From: Pseudomonas svalbardensis
GTDB taxonomy: Bacteria; Pseudomonadota; Gammaproteobacteria; Pseudomonadales; Pseudomonadaceae
Length of the DNA stretch: 64,000 nucleotides
Assembly (NCBI RefSeq): GCF_030053115.1
Contig: NZ_CP125619.1
Coordinates: 5,444,001-5,508,000, forward strand
Reading direction: 5' to 3'
The notes under the pieces were generated by a model. The model made no database searches. It worked only from the letters and a program-made list of their open reading frames with translations, and was not told the DNA's origin. The translations under genes were made by a program, and so were the position numbers. Below, one piece after another: positions 32,756-41,147 of this stretch (positions are counted from its first letter, which is position 1; the number at the start of each line of letters is the position of its first letter).

Positions 32756-35275
32756 TCAGCTTTTACGAGGTTTGATTCGAGCGGTCGCCTCGGCCACCAG
32801 CGGATCATCCGGCCAGTAGTGCTTCGGATACCGCCCCTTCAAATCTTTCTTCACCTCGGCATACGTGCTGCGCCAGAAGTTCGCCAGGTCCTGGGTCACC
32901 TGCACTGGCCGTCGCGCCGGGGACAGCAAATGCAGTTTGACCACCTGCCGGCCACCGGCAATCCGCGGGGTTTCCGCCAGACCGAACAACTCCTGCAACC
33001 GCACCGCCAGAATCGGCGGCTGCTCGCTGTAGTCCAGACGAATCGATGATCCCGACGGCACGCTCAAATGATGCGGCGCCAGCTCATCGAGCCGTTGCGG
33101 CAGCGGCCACGGCAACAGGTTATGGACGATGCTCGACAGGTCCAGATTGGCGAAGTGACTAAGGCGCGAGACTTTGCCCAGATACGGCATCAGCCAATGT
33201 TCGAGGCTTTTGAGCAAAGCAGCGTCGCTGACATCTGGCCATTCGCTCTGCTCCTTACTGCCGAGATCCAGCTGCCGCAACAACGCAACCCGCGCCTGCC
33301 ACTGACGCAGCTCCGGAGTCCACGGCAACAGCTCCAGACCTTTGCGCCGCACCAGATTCACCAACGCCTGACTGCGGGCGGTCTCATCGAGTCCGGTCAA
33401 CGGCTCGCGGCTGAGGATCAATTCGCCAACCTTGCGCTGCCGCTCGGCGCGCAACACGCCTTCGCGCTCGTCCCAATCCAGTTGATCGACGCAGCGCACC
33501 TGTTCGGCCAGCACTGAATCGAACAGCGCCGGATCGAAATCCGCCGCCAGATAAATGCGCTCTTCACGCTGGCCCTGACGACTGCCGAGATCGGCGATCA
33601 CCAGCCACGGTTGCTTCATCAAACTGTCGGCTTCGGCGAACAGCGCTGCGCGACCGTTAGCCAGGCGATACTCCGCGCCACCGGCCCGTCGCTGTTGGGC
33701 AACGCGGTCGGGATAGGCCAACGCCAACAGCGCGCCGAGCCAGCGCGGATGATCCGGATCGCTGACCGGTTCCGACGCCTTGTTCCGCAGATAACCGCGA
33801 TACTGCCGCGCCAGTTGCCGAGCACGTTGCACGCCACCCTGAGCGCCGCGAGCAGCACGTTCTTCGCCGGACAACAGCACCAACCGACTGTGCAAATCAG
33901 CCCCGGCACCGCGCAAAATATCTCGCTCGCCGAGCAAGGCCGCGACATCGCAGGCCATGTCGGCCAAACCGAGCGCCTGACCGCGCAACAGCAAATGTGC
34001 GATGCGCGGATGGGCCGGCAGTTCGGCCATCGCCTGACCGTGTCGGGTCAGCGCTTCGCCGTCCAATGCGCCCAGGCGATCAAGCAAGTCCTGAGCCTGT
34101 GCATAAGCGGCCGCGGGCGGTACGTCGAGCCACACCAATTGCTCCGGTGTCACGCCCCAGCGACCAAGCTGCAACGCTAATCCGGCAAGATCCGCCGAGA
34201 GAATTTCCGCGCTGGCGTAGGCCGCCAGTTGTTCATGCTGATCTTGCGACCACAAGCGATAACACACGCCCGGTTCCAACCGCCCTGCCCGGCCGGCGCG
34301 CTGAGTCGCGCTGGCTTTGGAAATACGCTGAGTATCGAGGCGGGCCATGCCACTGCCCGGATCGAAACGCGGCACTCGCGCCAACCCGGCATCGATCACC
34401 ACGCGCACGCCGTCGATGGTCAGGCTGGTCTCGGCGATGTTGGTCGCCAGCACCACTTTGCGTTTGCCGGCGGGGGCCGGATCGATTGCGGCGCGTTGGG
34501 CGGCGAGGTCCAGTTCACCGTGCAACGGGCAGAGCAAAACCTGTGTGCTATCGCCCAGTGCATCGGCGAGTTGCTGATGCACCCGACGGATTTCCGCTTG
34601 CCCCGGCAGGAACACCAGCACGCTGCCGGTTTCATCATTCAAGGCTTCGAGAATGGTCTGCACCAGACGCGGCTCGATGAATTCACCCGGTTGAAACGGT
34701 CGGCCCCAGCGCATCGCCACCGGGTACATGCGGCCTTCGCTGCGCAGGATCGGCGCGTCATCGAGCAACCCGGCCAGGCGTTCGCCTTCCAGCGTGGCCG
34801 ACATCAGCAGGATTTTCAGCGGTTGATCGTCACGAAACAGCTCGCGGCCATTCAGGCTCAAGGCCAGCGCCAGATCGGCATCGAGACTGCGCTCGTGGAA
34901 TTCGTCGAAGATCAGCAAACCCACGCCTTCGAGCGCCGGGTCGTCCTGCAAGCGTCGGGTCAGAATCCCTTCGGTGACCACTTCGATACGGGTTTTGGGG
35001 CCTACTTTGCTGTCGAGACGAATGCGATAGCCGACGGTTTCGCCGACCTTCTCGCCCAGCTCACTGGCCAGACGTTCCGCTGCTGCCCGAGCGGCCAAGC
35101 GGCGCGGTTCGAGCATGAGAAGGGTCTGCCCGGCCAACCAGGGCTCGTTGAGCAAGGCCAGCGGCACGCGGGTGGTTTTACCGGCACCGGGCGGTGCTTC
35201 GAGCACGGCTTCGTGGCGTGTAGCCAAGGCTTCACGCAGGGCGGGTAAAACTTCATCAATCGGCAAAGAAATCAT
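32756..35275 (-). CDS. hrpB: ATP-dependent helicase HrpB
   Basis: This 839-residue DEAH-type helicase begins MISLPIDEVLPALREALATR. It has Walker A APPGAGKTTRVPLALL near residue 27, DEFHERSLDADLALAL, SATLEGERL and GKRKVVLATNIAETSLTIDG. QRAGRAGRLEPGVCYRLW follows, and then the HrpB-specific C-terminal half ending KKDLKGRYPKHYWPDDPL. Bacterial HrpB is an RNA helicase of largely unknown role. The start lies behind TTTGGAGCCAGC. It converges on the LysR gene with only 6 bases between the stops. The length is typical (810-850). Confidence 0.95.
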   Translation of the reverse strand: MISLPIDEVLPALREALATRHEAVLEAPPGAGKTTRVPLALLNEPWLAGQTLLMLEPRRLAARAAAERLASELGEKVGETVGYRIRLDSKVGPKTRIEVVTEGILTRRLQDDPALEGVGLLIFDEFHERSLDADLALALSLNGRELFRDDQPLKILLMSATLEGERLAGLLDDAPILRSEGRMYPVAMRWGRPFQPGEFIEPRLVQTILEALNDETGSVLVFLPGQAEIRRVHQQLADALGDSTQVLLCPLHGELDLAAQRAAIDPAPAGKRKVVLATNIAETSLTIDGVRVVIDAGLARVPRFDPGSGMARLDTQRISKASATQRAGRAGRLEPGVCYRLWSQDQHEQLAAYASAEILSADLAGLALQLGRWGVTPEQLVWLDVPPAAAYAQAQDLLDRLGALDGEALTRHGQAMAELPAHPRIAHLLLRGQALGLADMACDVAALLGERDILRGAGADLHSRLVLLSGEERAARGAQGGVQRARQLARQYRGYLRNKASEPVSDPDHPRWLGALLALAYPDRVAQQRRAGGAEYRLANGRAALFAEADSLMKQPWLVIADLGSRQGQREERIYLAADFDPALFDSVLAEQVRCVDQLDWDEREGVLRAERQRKVGELILSREPLTGLDETARSQALVNLVRRKGLELLPWTPELRQWQARVALLRQLDLGSKEQSEWPDVSDAALLKSLEHWLMPYLGKVSRLSHFANLDLSSIVHNLLPWPLPQRLDELAPHHLSVPSGSSIRLDYSEQPPILAVRLQELFGLAETPRIAGGRQVVKLHLLSPARRPVQVTQDLANFWRSTYAEVKKDLKGRYPKHYWPDDPLVAEATARIKPRKS

Positions 35276-35384
35276 GCTGGCTCCAAAACAGAGCGGCGAG
35301 TATAACGGCGAACTGCTCGGCGTTAATGACGGTCCTAATTCATACAGGCGTCCTTTCGTTTTGAAATTACCCAGGAGATTTCAT

Positions 35385-35804
35385 ATGCGTGTTCCCTTTC
35401 GCTTGATTGGCGGTGTATTGGTCGCGACGTTGCTGACCCAGGTGACCGCTTGCGGATCGATTTTCTACCCTGACCGTCGCGGTCAGATCGACGGCAAGAT
35501 CGACCCGGCCATCGCCGCGCTCGATGCCGTGGGCCTGCTGTTCTACATCATTCCCGGCCTGATCGCGTTTGCCGTGGACTTCGCCACTGGCGCGATTTAC
35601 TACGCGCCCGGCGAGACCGCACAGGTGGCCCCGGAAAAACTCAAGGAAGCCATCGGCGCCGACGGCAAGGTCGATAACCACAAGCTGCAGACTATTCTCG
35701 AAACCGAACTGGGCCGCAGCTTCCCGCTGGATGACCCGCGTCTGATCCAGCACAAGGGCAGCGCCCAGCAACTGGCCATGTTCGGCCTGCAACCTGCCGC
35801 GTAA
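35385..35804 (+). CDS. Predicted lipoprotein of unknown function
   Basis: This 139-residue protein has an N-terminal signal ending in a lipobox (LLTQVTAC, Cys near residue 23). A hydrophobic stretch LDAVGLLFYIIPGLIAFAVD lies near residue 50. ATGAIYYAPGE and a charged C-terminal half that could be a small domain (EKLKEAIGADGKVDNHKLQ) follow. It is probably anchored to the envelope. The start is behind CCAGGAGATTTCAT. I recognise it as a widespread Pseudomonas protein but know no function. It precedes the CDF gene by 29 bases on the same strand, so they may be co-transcribed. Confidence 0.75.
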   Translation: MRVPFRLIGGVLVATLLTQVTACGSIFYPDRRGQIDGKIDPAIAALDAVGLLFYIIPGLIAFAVDFATGAIYYAPGETAQVAPEKLKEAIGADGKVDNHKLQTILETELGRSFPLDDPRLIQHKGSAQQLAMFGLQPAA

Positions 35805-35833
35805 CCCGTGCATAAGAAGGAACGACAGCACCT

Positions 35834-36739
35834 ATGATCTCCAGCTCCGAACATGCCCGTCTGCTGCGGCTGGCGACCCGTGCCTCGGTGGCGGTGGCGT
35901 GTACGCTGATCGTCGCCAAAGCCATCGCCTGGTGGTTGAGCGGTTCGGTGAGCATGCTCGCCGGGCTGACCGACTCAGCCCTCGACGGCGTCACGTCGCT
36001 GCTCAACCTGCTCGCGGTGCATTACGCCTTGCGCCCGGCCGACGATGATCATCGGTACGGGCACGGCAAGGCCGAGTCGCTGGCGGGCATGGCTCAGGCG
36101 TTGTTCATTGGTGGCAGTGCGGTGCTGATTGCCTTGCAGGCGATCGATCGACTGAAACACCCGGAACCGGTGGGGGCGCCATGGATCAGTATCGGTGTGA
36201 TCGTGTTTTCCCTGGTGCTGACGCTGGCCCTGCTGATGTTGCAACATCGGGTCGTCAAGGCAACCGGCTCCAATGCGGTGCGCGCCGACTCTCTGCATTA
36301 CCGCTCGGACATGTTGCTCAACGGCAGCATTCTGGTGGCGCTGGTGCTGGCCGGGTTTGGCTGGCATCAGGTCGACCCTTGGTTTGGATTGGCGATCGCC
36401 GTCTACATTCTCTGGAGCGCGATTCAGATCGGCCGCGAAAGTTTTACCGTGCTGATGGATGAGGAACTGCCGTCGGACGTCAGCCAGCACATGCTCGAAC
36501 TGGCCTGCAGCGTACCGGGAGTATTGGGGGCGCACGACCTGCGTACGCGGGTTTCCGGCAACCAGTGGTTCGTGCAGTTGCACCTGGAATTGCCGGGGGA
36601 TTTGACCCTGTCAGTCGCTCACGGCATCAGCGACCAAGCCGCCGATGCCATTCATGCCGCCTACCCGCGAGCCGAAGTACTGGTGCACGCCGACCCGCAG
36701 GAAGTGGTACTGGCTGGCAGGACTCAGAAAGAAACCTGA
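35834..36739 (+). CDS. fieF: Cation diffusion facilitator (FieF/YiiP-like) metal exporter
   Basis: This 301-residue protein has six membrane segments in the first 200 residues and a cytoplasmic domain after. The metal-binding motif in helix 2 is LAGLTDSALDGVTSLLN, and DDDHRYGHGKAESLAGM follows helix 3. Helix 5 carries LHYRSDML. The C-terminal domain has LRTRVSGNQWFVQLHLE. It exports Zn or Fe(II) against protons. The last 16 bases overlap the convergent DUF6515 gene. The metal choice cannot be fixed from sequence. Confidence 0.92.
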   Translation: MISSSEHARLLRLATRASVAVACTLIVAKAIAWWLSGSVSMLAGLTDSALDGVTSLLNLLAVHYALRPADDDHRYGHGKAESLAGMAQALFIGGSAVLIALQAIDRLKHPEPVGAPWISIGVIVFSLVLTLALLMLQHRVVKATGSNAVRADSLHYRSDMLLNGSILVALVLAGFGWHQVDPWFGLAIAVYILWSAIQIGRESFTVLMDEELPSDVSQHMLELACSVPGVLGAHDLRTRVSGNQWFVQLHLELPGDLTLSVAHGISDQAADAIHAAYPRAEVLVHADPQEVVLAGRTQKET

Positions 36740-37650
36740 TAGCCGCGACTGCTCAGGCAGTTGCCCTGGGCCTGACGGTAGGCTTGCACCACCGACGGGG
36801 CTGGCTGGTAGGTGGCCGTTCGCGGATCGAAGCCACTCTGCTGCACCGCGTATTGATAGCACTCGTAACCGTCCTGGTTGACCTGCTCTGGCGACTGACC
36901 GTTGGCCGGATACGCCACCACGTCATAACCATTGCTGACCGGTTGCGGCTGCGGTTGTACGGGCGGCTCGACCACGACGTAATCCTGAGTGCTTTCCTGA
37001 TAGGCGTAATAAGAGCCGGCCGCCAGGAACAGCAGCGCACCGCCGATCCACACTTCACGCGCGTAATCAGGCAAGTAGCTGACGCGAATCCCGCGTGGCG
37101 GCTGCACCACAACATAACGCGGGCCGAGCGGGCGATACCAGTAGCCGCCGGAGTAGAAGTAATCCTGACCGCGATACGGCACTCGGTAATCACGGTCCGG
37201 GAAGCGGTCGATCACATGACCGGGACGGTACTGCGGGCCAGGTCCCCAGCCATTGCCATGCCCATCCGGGCGACCGGCCCAGCGATGGTCATCGGGACGC
37301 GGACCGTTGTTCTGCCAGTGCTGGCTGTTATCGTAGCGCCGCGGCACGTCCTGGTAGTAACCACGCTGCGGCTGCTGGGTCTGGCGCACGGTGTCGGGCC
37401 GGCCCTGAATCGGCAGGTCGTTGGCCGGTAGCTGCGGCGGTGGTGGAGGTGGTCGAACCGGATTGTTGTAATCGTGCTGCGGCCGGGGCTGGTTACTGCC
37501 GTCTTGGCCCTGATTGTTTCCCTGATGGCCATCCGAGCCGCGTTGCCCGCTATCAGGGCCACGGTTTTGCGGCTCATCGGCCAGCGATTGCGCAGTGACA
37601 CTTACACACAGCAAACCAACACCGGCCAAACGCCAGATGCGCGACTTCAT
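36724..37650 (-). CDS. Exported DUF6515 protein, proline/glutamine rich
   Basis: This 308-residue protein begins MKSRIWRLAGVGLLCVSVTA and has a signal peptide cut near SLA (residue 24). A long low-complexity segment (PPPPPPQLPANDL, many Gln/Asn/Arg/Gly) leads to the conserved core YFYSGGYWYRPLGPRYVVVQ PPRG. One membrane segment (IGGALLFLAAGSYYA) and a C-terminal Cys-containing domain (GYECYQYAVQQSGFDPRT) follow. The ATG 37650 is behind GAGGAAAAGC; an upstream GTG is in frame. It is probably anchored in the envelope. Function unknown. Confidence 0.8.
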   Translation of the reverse strand: MKSRIWRLAGVGLLCVSVTAQSLADEPQNRGPDSGQRGSDGHQGNNQGQDGSNQPRPQHDYNNPVRPPPPPPQLPANDLPIQGRPDTVRQTQQPQRGYYQDVPRRYDNSQHWQNNGPRPDDHRWAGRPDGHGNGWGPGPQYRPGHVIDRFPDRDYRVPYRGQDYFYSGGYWYRPLGPRYVVVQPPRGIRVSYLPDYAREVWIGGALLFLAAGSYYAYQESTQDYVVVEPPVQPQPQPVSNGYDVVAYPANGQSPEQVNQDGYECYQYAVQQSGFDPRTATYQPAPSVVQAYRQAQGNCLSSRGYQVSF

Positions 37651-38086
37651 GCTTTTCCTCACTGCGGGTTAGGGCCTGTACGTAAGACTGGGAAAGCACC
37701 GGCCGGTTCTGCAACAGGTTATCAGTCGCGTAACCTATTTATTGAGCGCCGTCGTCAAATTCCGGGCAAAAGAAAAGGGAGACCCGTCGGCCTCCCTTTA
37801 GAGAACTTCGTCCGTGCTCGACGCTTATGACGTCGGCTCACCTCACGCCGTCTTCTGGACAGTGTGTAGCTCGGGGGCCGGCTCATCCCCGGTGGGGGTG
37901 GCGACCGCAGCTGGCCTGATTGGGCGAGCCGCACTGGACTGTTTGTCCGAGCAGTGATTCTGGTGATAAGAATAGGCTCGCGGCGCCGGCAGAGGATTGC
38001 GAAGATTGCTCAAATAAACATCACTTGCGCAATTTTTAACCCTGGATAGATAATCCACCGCAATAGTTATGACAAAGGCCTGATTG
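37651..38086. other. Gap upstream of the second Lrp gene
   Basis: About 435 bases with no convincing gene. It contains a hairpin whose T-rich side is on the minus strand (37774-37799) and presumably the Lrp promoter. A minus-strand frame ending at 37843 has no good start and is not called. Confidence 0.5.
37774..37799 (-). terminator. Hairpin with minus-strand T tract
   Basis: AAAGGGAG and CTCCCTTT form an 8-bp stem with a 10-base loop. On the minus strand the stem is followed by TTCTTTTG. This suggests that a leftward transcript ends here, although no gene for it is clear. Confidence 0.45.
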
Positions 38087-38566
38087 ATGAGCAAACTCGA
38101 CCGATACGACCTGAGCATTTTGGCGGAATTGCAGCGCGACGCGCGCATCTCCAATCAGGAACTGGCCGAACGCATCGGCCTGTCCCCATCGCCATGCTCA
38201 CGACGGGTCAAGCAGCTGGAAGACGACGGTTACATCTCCCGTCAGGTGGCCCTGCTGGACCGCAAGATGCTCGGCCTGAGCCTTACGGCTTACGTGTTGA
38301 TCGGCATGGACCGCCATACACCGGAGCGGTTCGAGAACTTCGAAGCGGCGATTCGTACGTTGCCGCAGGTGCTGGAGTGCAGTTTGGTGACCGGGATGGA
38401 TGCCGACTATCAGCTCAAGGTCGTCGTGCCGGACATGGACCATTATCAAAAATTGCTGCTGGGACACCTCACTCGGATTGAAGGGGTGACGAGTGTGCGG
38501 TCGAGTTTTGTGCTTAATCAGGTGCTCAACAGTACCGAGTTGCCGCTGACTCATCTGCGTGGCTGA
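38087..38566 (+). CDS. Lrp/AsnC-family transcriptional regulator (second)
   Basis: This 159-residue protein begins MSKLDRYDLSILAELQRDAR. The helix-turn-helix NQELAERIGLSPSPCSRRVK is followed by a RAM domain (LECSLVTGMDADYQLKVVVP). The Cys in the recognition helix region (SPCSRRVKQLEDDGYI) is typical of the Lrp subgroup. The ATG at 38087 follows GGCCTGATTG; no strong ribosome site. No linked target gene is evident; DUF2788 follows after 143 bases. Confidence 0.92.
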   Translation: MSKLDRYDLSILAELQRDARISNQELAERIGLSPSPCSRRVKQLEDDGYISRQVALLDRKMLGLSLTAYVLIGMDRHTPERFENFEAAIRTLPQVLECSLVTGMDADYQLKVVVPDMDHYQKLLLGHLTRIEGVTSVRSSFVLNQVLNSTELPLTHLRG

Positions 38567-38618
38567 GGACGTCATCGTCGGAACGCCCGCCGATGGGGCC
38601 GACACAGACGACGAATGA

Positions 38619-38637
38619 CTGCGGCATGGTGCCGCAG
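38619..38637 (+). other. Perfect hairpin between Lrp gene and DUF2788 gene
   Basis: CTGCGGCA-TGG-TGCCGCAG makes an 8-bp GC-rich stem with a 3-base loop, 53 bases after the Lrp stop. There is no T run, so it may be a weak terminator or an RNA-stability element. Confidence 0.4.
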
Positions 38638-38709
38638 GTCAATGCCCCGCCAATTCCCCATGTCGTATACTCCAGCGCCTTTTAGCCCCGCCCGCGCTGG
38701 AGATGTTCG

Positions 38710-38919
38710 ATGGATCCTGCAGTATTCGAAGAGTGGATGATGACCGGACTGGTCAGCATTCTGATCATTTTCATGGGTTTCATCGTTTGGGACCTGGCGA
38801 AGAAGTCCAAGGCCGGGCGCTTTGGCTCGTTCATTCTGTTTTCCGTACTCGGCCTGGGCGTCGCCGCGTTCGTGATCAAAAGCGTGGTGATCGGCCTGAT
38901 CGAATCCGGCTCGTTATAA
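38710..38919 (+). CDS. DUF2788 small membrane protein
   Basis: This 69-residue protein begins [20 protein letters not shown] and has two membrane segments (about residues 12-30 and 42-62) linked by a short basic loop [13 protein letters not shown]. This matches DUF2788, a Gammaproteobacterial inner-membrane family of unknown role. The start follows TGGAGATGTTCG. Its last 6 bases overlap the end of the convergent rluE gene. Confidence 0.88.
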   Translation: MDPAVFEEWMMTGLVSILIIFMGFIVWDLAKKSKAGRFGSFILFSVLGLGVAAFVIKSVVIGLIESGSL

Positions 38920-39555
38920 ACGTGCCGGCACTTCCTTCCACTGGCCCTGATCAAGTCCTTCTATGGTCCAGTCGCCAATTCTGACCCGCACCAGACGCAA
39001 CGTCGGCAAGCCGACCGCTGCGGTCATGCGCCGCACCTGACGGTTACGACCTTCGCGAATCACCAGCTCCAGCCAGCTGGTCGGCACGCTTTTGCGAAAC
39101 CGCACCGGCGGATTGCGTGGCCACAGCTCGGGCTCTTCCAACTGTCGCGCCTCGGCTGGCAAGGTCATACCGTCATTCAGCTCGACGCCATCGCGCAAAC
39201 GCTGCAATTGCTCGGCACTCGGCTCGCCTTCCACCTGCACCCAATAGGTCTTCGCCAGTTTGTGTTTCGGGTCGGCGATCCGCGCCTGAAGCTGGCCATC
39301 ATTGGTCAGCAGCAGCAAACCTTCACTGTCGCGGTCCAGTCGTCCTGCCGGGTAAATCCCGGGAATCTCGATGAAATCCTTGAGCGTCGCCCGCCCTTCG
39401 CCGTCGCTGAATTGCGTCAGCACATCGAACGGTTTGTTGAACAGAATCAGCTTCGGCTCGGCCGGCGGCGCTTTGGCAACACGGCGCGGGGCTGAGGACG
39501 ATGGCACAGGTTTCACGCCAGGGCGGCGGGAAACGGGACGTTGAGGACGGGACAT
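38914..39555 (-). CDS. rluE: 23S rRNA pseudouridine(2457) synthase
   Basis: This 213-residue enzyme of the RsuA family has a disordered basic N-terminus ([20 protein letters not shown]). [20 protein letters not shown] and the catalytic-Asp motif [16 protein letters not shown] follow. [20 protein letters not shown] lies in the C-terminal half. It lacks the S4 domain found in RsuA and RluB, as does E. coli RluE. It converts U2457 of 23S rRNA to pseudouridine during ribosome assembly. The RluE choice over RluB or RluF rests on the absent S4 domain and the motif [10 protein letters not shown]. Confidence 0.9.
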   Translation of the reverse strand: MSRPQRPVSRRPGVKPVPSSSAPRRVAKAPPAEPKLILFNKPFDVLTQFSDGEGRATLKDFIEIPGIYPAGRLDRDSEGLLLLTNDGQLQARIADPKHKLAKTYWVQVEGEPSAEQLQRLRDGVELNDGMTLPAEARQLEEPELWPRNPPVRFRKSVPTSWLELVIREGRNRQVRRMTAAVGLPTLRLVRVRIGDWTIEGLDQGQWKEVPARL

Positions 39556-39626
39556 GGGAAAAGGAACATCTAACGGTCAGGGCTGCTAATGCTAGTGCCC
39601 TGACCGCAAAATGACCATGAGAACAA

Positions 39627-41126
39627 TCAGCGGAACGGCGGCTCGTCGAAGCTGCGCAGTTTGCGCGAGTGCAGCGAGTTGAGTTCAGTACGCAACAGAT
39701 CCACCGCCTCGATACCGATCTTCAAGTGCTGGCTGACCGCACGCTCATAGAAGGCGTTGGCCGAACCTGGCAGCTTGATTTCGCTGTGCAACGGTTTGTC
39801 CGAAACACAGAGCAACGTGCCGTACGGAACCCGCAAGCGATAACCTTGCGCCGCGATAGTGCCGCTTTCCATGTCCACCGCCACGGCGCGAGACAGGTTG
39901 ATCAGCGGACGCTCCTGAGCCCAGCGCAATTCCCAGTTACGGTCGTCGTAGGTCAGTACGGTGCCGGTGCGCAGACGTTTTTTCAGCTCGTCGCCCTTCT
40001 CACCGGTAATGTTGGCCGCCGCTTGCTGCAACGCCATTTGCACTTCGGCCAGGGCCGGAATCGGAATATTCGGCGGCACGACCCGATCGAGAATCCCGTC
40101 GCGGCGCATGTAAGCATGCGCCAGCACGTAATCGCCAATCGTCTGCGACTGACGCAAACCGCCACAGTGGCCGATCATCAGCCAGCAATGCGGACGCAGC
40201 ACCGCTAGGTGGTCAGTGATGTTCTTGGCGTTGGACGGGCCGACGCCGATGTTGACCAGGGTCACGCCATGGCCGTCGGTGGCGATCAGGTGATAGGCCG
40301 GCATCTGATAGCGGTGCCAAACCACACCGGCGGCAATCGCCGAGGCTTCGCCGTGGTCCATGCTCTTTTCGATGATCACATTGCCCGGCAAGACCATGCG
40401 CACGAAACGCGGATCGCTGCGCAACTGTTCCAGGCCATGGACGATGAACTGGTCGACATAACGGTGATAGTTGGTCAGCAGAATCCATGGCTGCACATGA
40501 CGCCAGTCGCTGCCGGTGTAATGCACCAGACGGCGCAGGGAGAAATCCACCCGGGCGGCGTCGAACAAGGCCAACGGCAGCGGGTCGGTGTTTTCCCAAT
40601 CGTACAAACCGTCGGCGATGCCATCGGTCGCGGCCGACAGGTCGGTACTCGGGAACACCCGCGCCAGCGTCGCTGCGGTGACGCCGGAGCCGGCCAGTTC
40701 ATCGCCCTGCTCAACCACGTACGGATAAGGAATGTTTTGCTGGCTGATACCGACTTCCACCGTCACGGTGAAGTCGTGCATCAACGGCACCAGCTGTTCC
40801 AGCAGGTACTTACGGAACGCCGCTGGATGGGTGACGGTGACGCTGTAGGTCCCCGGCAATTGAACCTTGGCATAGGCGCGCGTGGTCTGTGGGACTTCGC
40901 CCTGGCAAAGGTAGGTCAGACGCAGCTCGGGATAACGAAACATCGCACGCTGTTCGGCGTCCGGCTCGACACGATCCTTGAGGTAACGCTTGAGCGCCTG
41001 GTTCAGCGCGGTGGTTGCACGATTGTGCAAGAGCGCAAGCCGGTCCACGGCTTGCTCGGCGGTTTGAACGACAATAAAAGCTTCGGTCACGATCAGCATC
41101 CTGTGTTCTGACTTGCAGGCCTTCAT
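39627..41126 (-). CDS. amn: AMP nucleosidase
   Basis: This 499-residue enzyme splits AMP into adenine and ribose 5-phosphate, contributing to control of the AMP pool. An N-terminal AMP-nucleosidase domain (DRVEPDAEQRAMFRYPELRL) is followed by a nucleoside-phosphorylase-like catalytic domain. That second domain has LVNIGVGPSNAKNITDHLAV, GHCGGLRQSQTIGDYVLAHA and AVDMESGTIAAQGYRLRVPY. The length is slightly above E. coli Amn (484). The start at 41126 is behind CAGGCAAG; an internal ATG nine codons later is the alternative. Confidence 0.93.
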   Translation of the reverse strand: MKACKSEHRMLIVTEAFIVVQTAEQAVDRLALLHNRATTALNQALKRYLKDRVEPDAEQRAMFRYPELRLTYLCQGEVPQTTRAYAKVQLPGTYSVTVTHPAAFRKYLLEQLVPLMHDFTVTVEVGISQQNIPYPYVVEQGDELAGSGVTAATLARVFPSTDLSAATDGIADGLYDWENTDPLPLALFDAARVDFSLRRLVHYTGSDWRHVQPWILLTNYHRYVDQFIVHGLEQLRSDPRFVRMVLPGNVIIEKSMDHGEASAIAAGVVWHRYQMPAYHLIATDGHGVTLVNIGVGPSNAKNITDHLAVLRPHCWLMIGHCGGLRQSQTIGDYVLAHAYMRRDGILDRVVPPNIPIPALAEVQMALQQAAANITGEKGDELKKRLRTGTVLTYDDRNWELRWAQERPLINLSRAVAVDMESGTIAAQGYRLRVPYGTLLCVSDKPLHSEIKLPGSANAFYERAVSQHLKIGIEAVDLLRTELNSLHSRKLRSFDEPPFR

Positions 41127-41147
41127 CTTGCCTGCAAGTCAGCGCGA

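Noticed and set aside
37843..38154. Minus-strand frame of 103 codons upstream of and overlapping the second Lrp gene
   Set aside because: Its first part is antisense to the Lrp coding region, no internal start has a ribosome site, and no family was recognised; kept only as a possible transcript in the findings.
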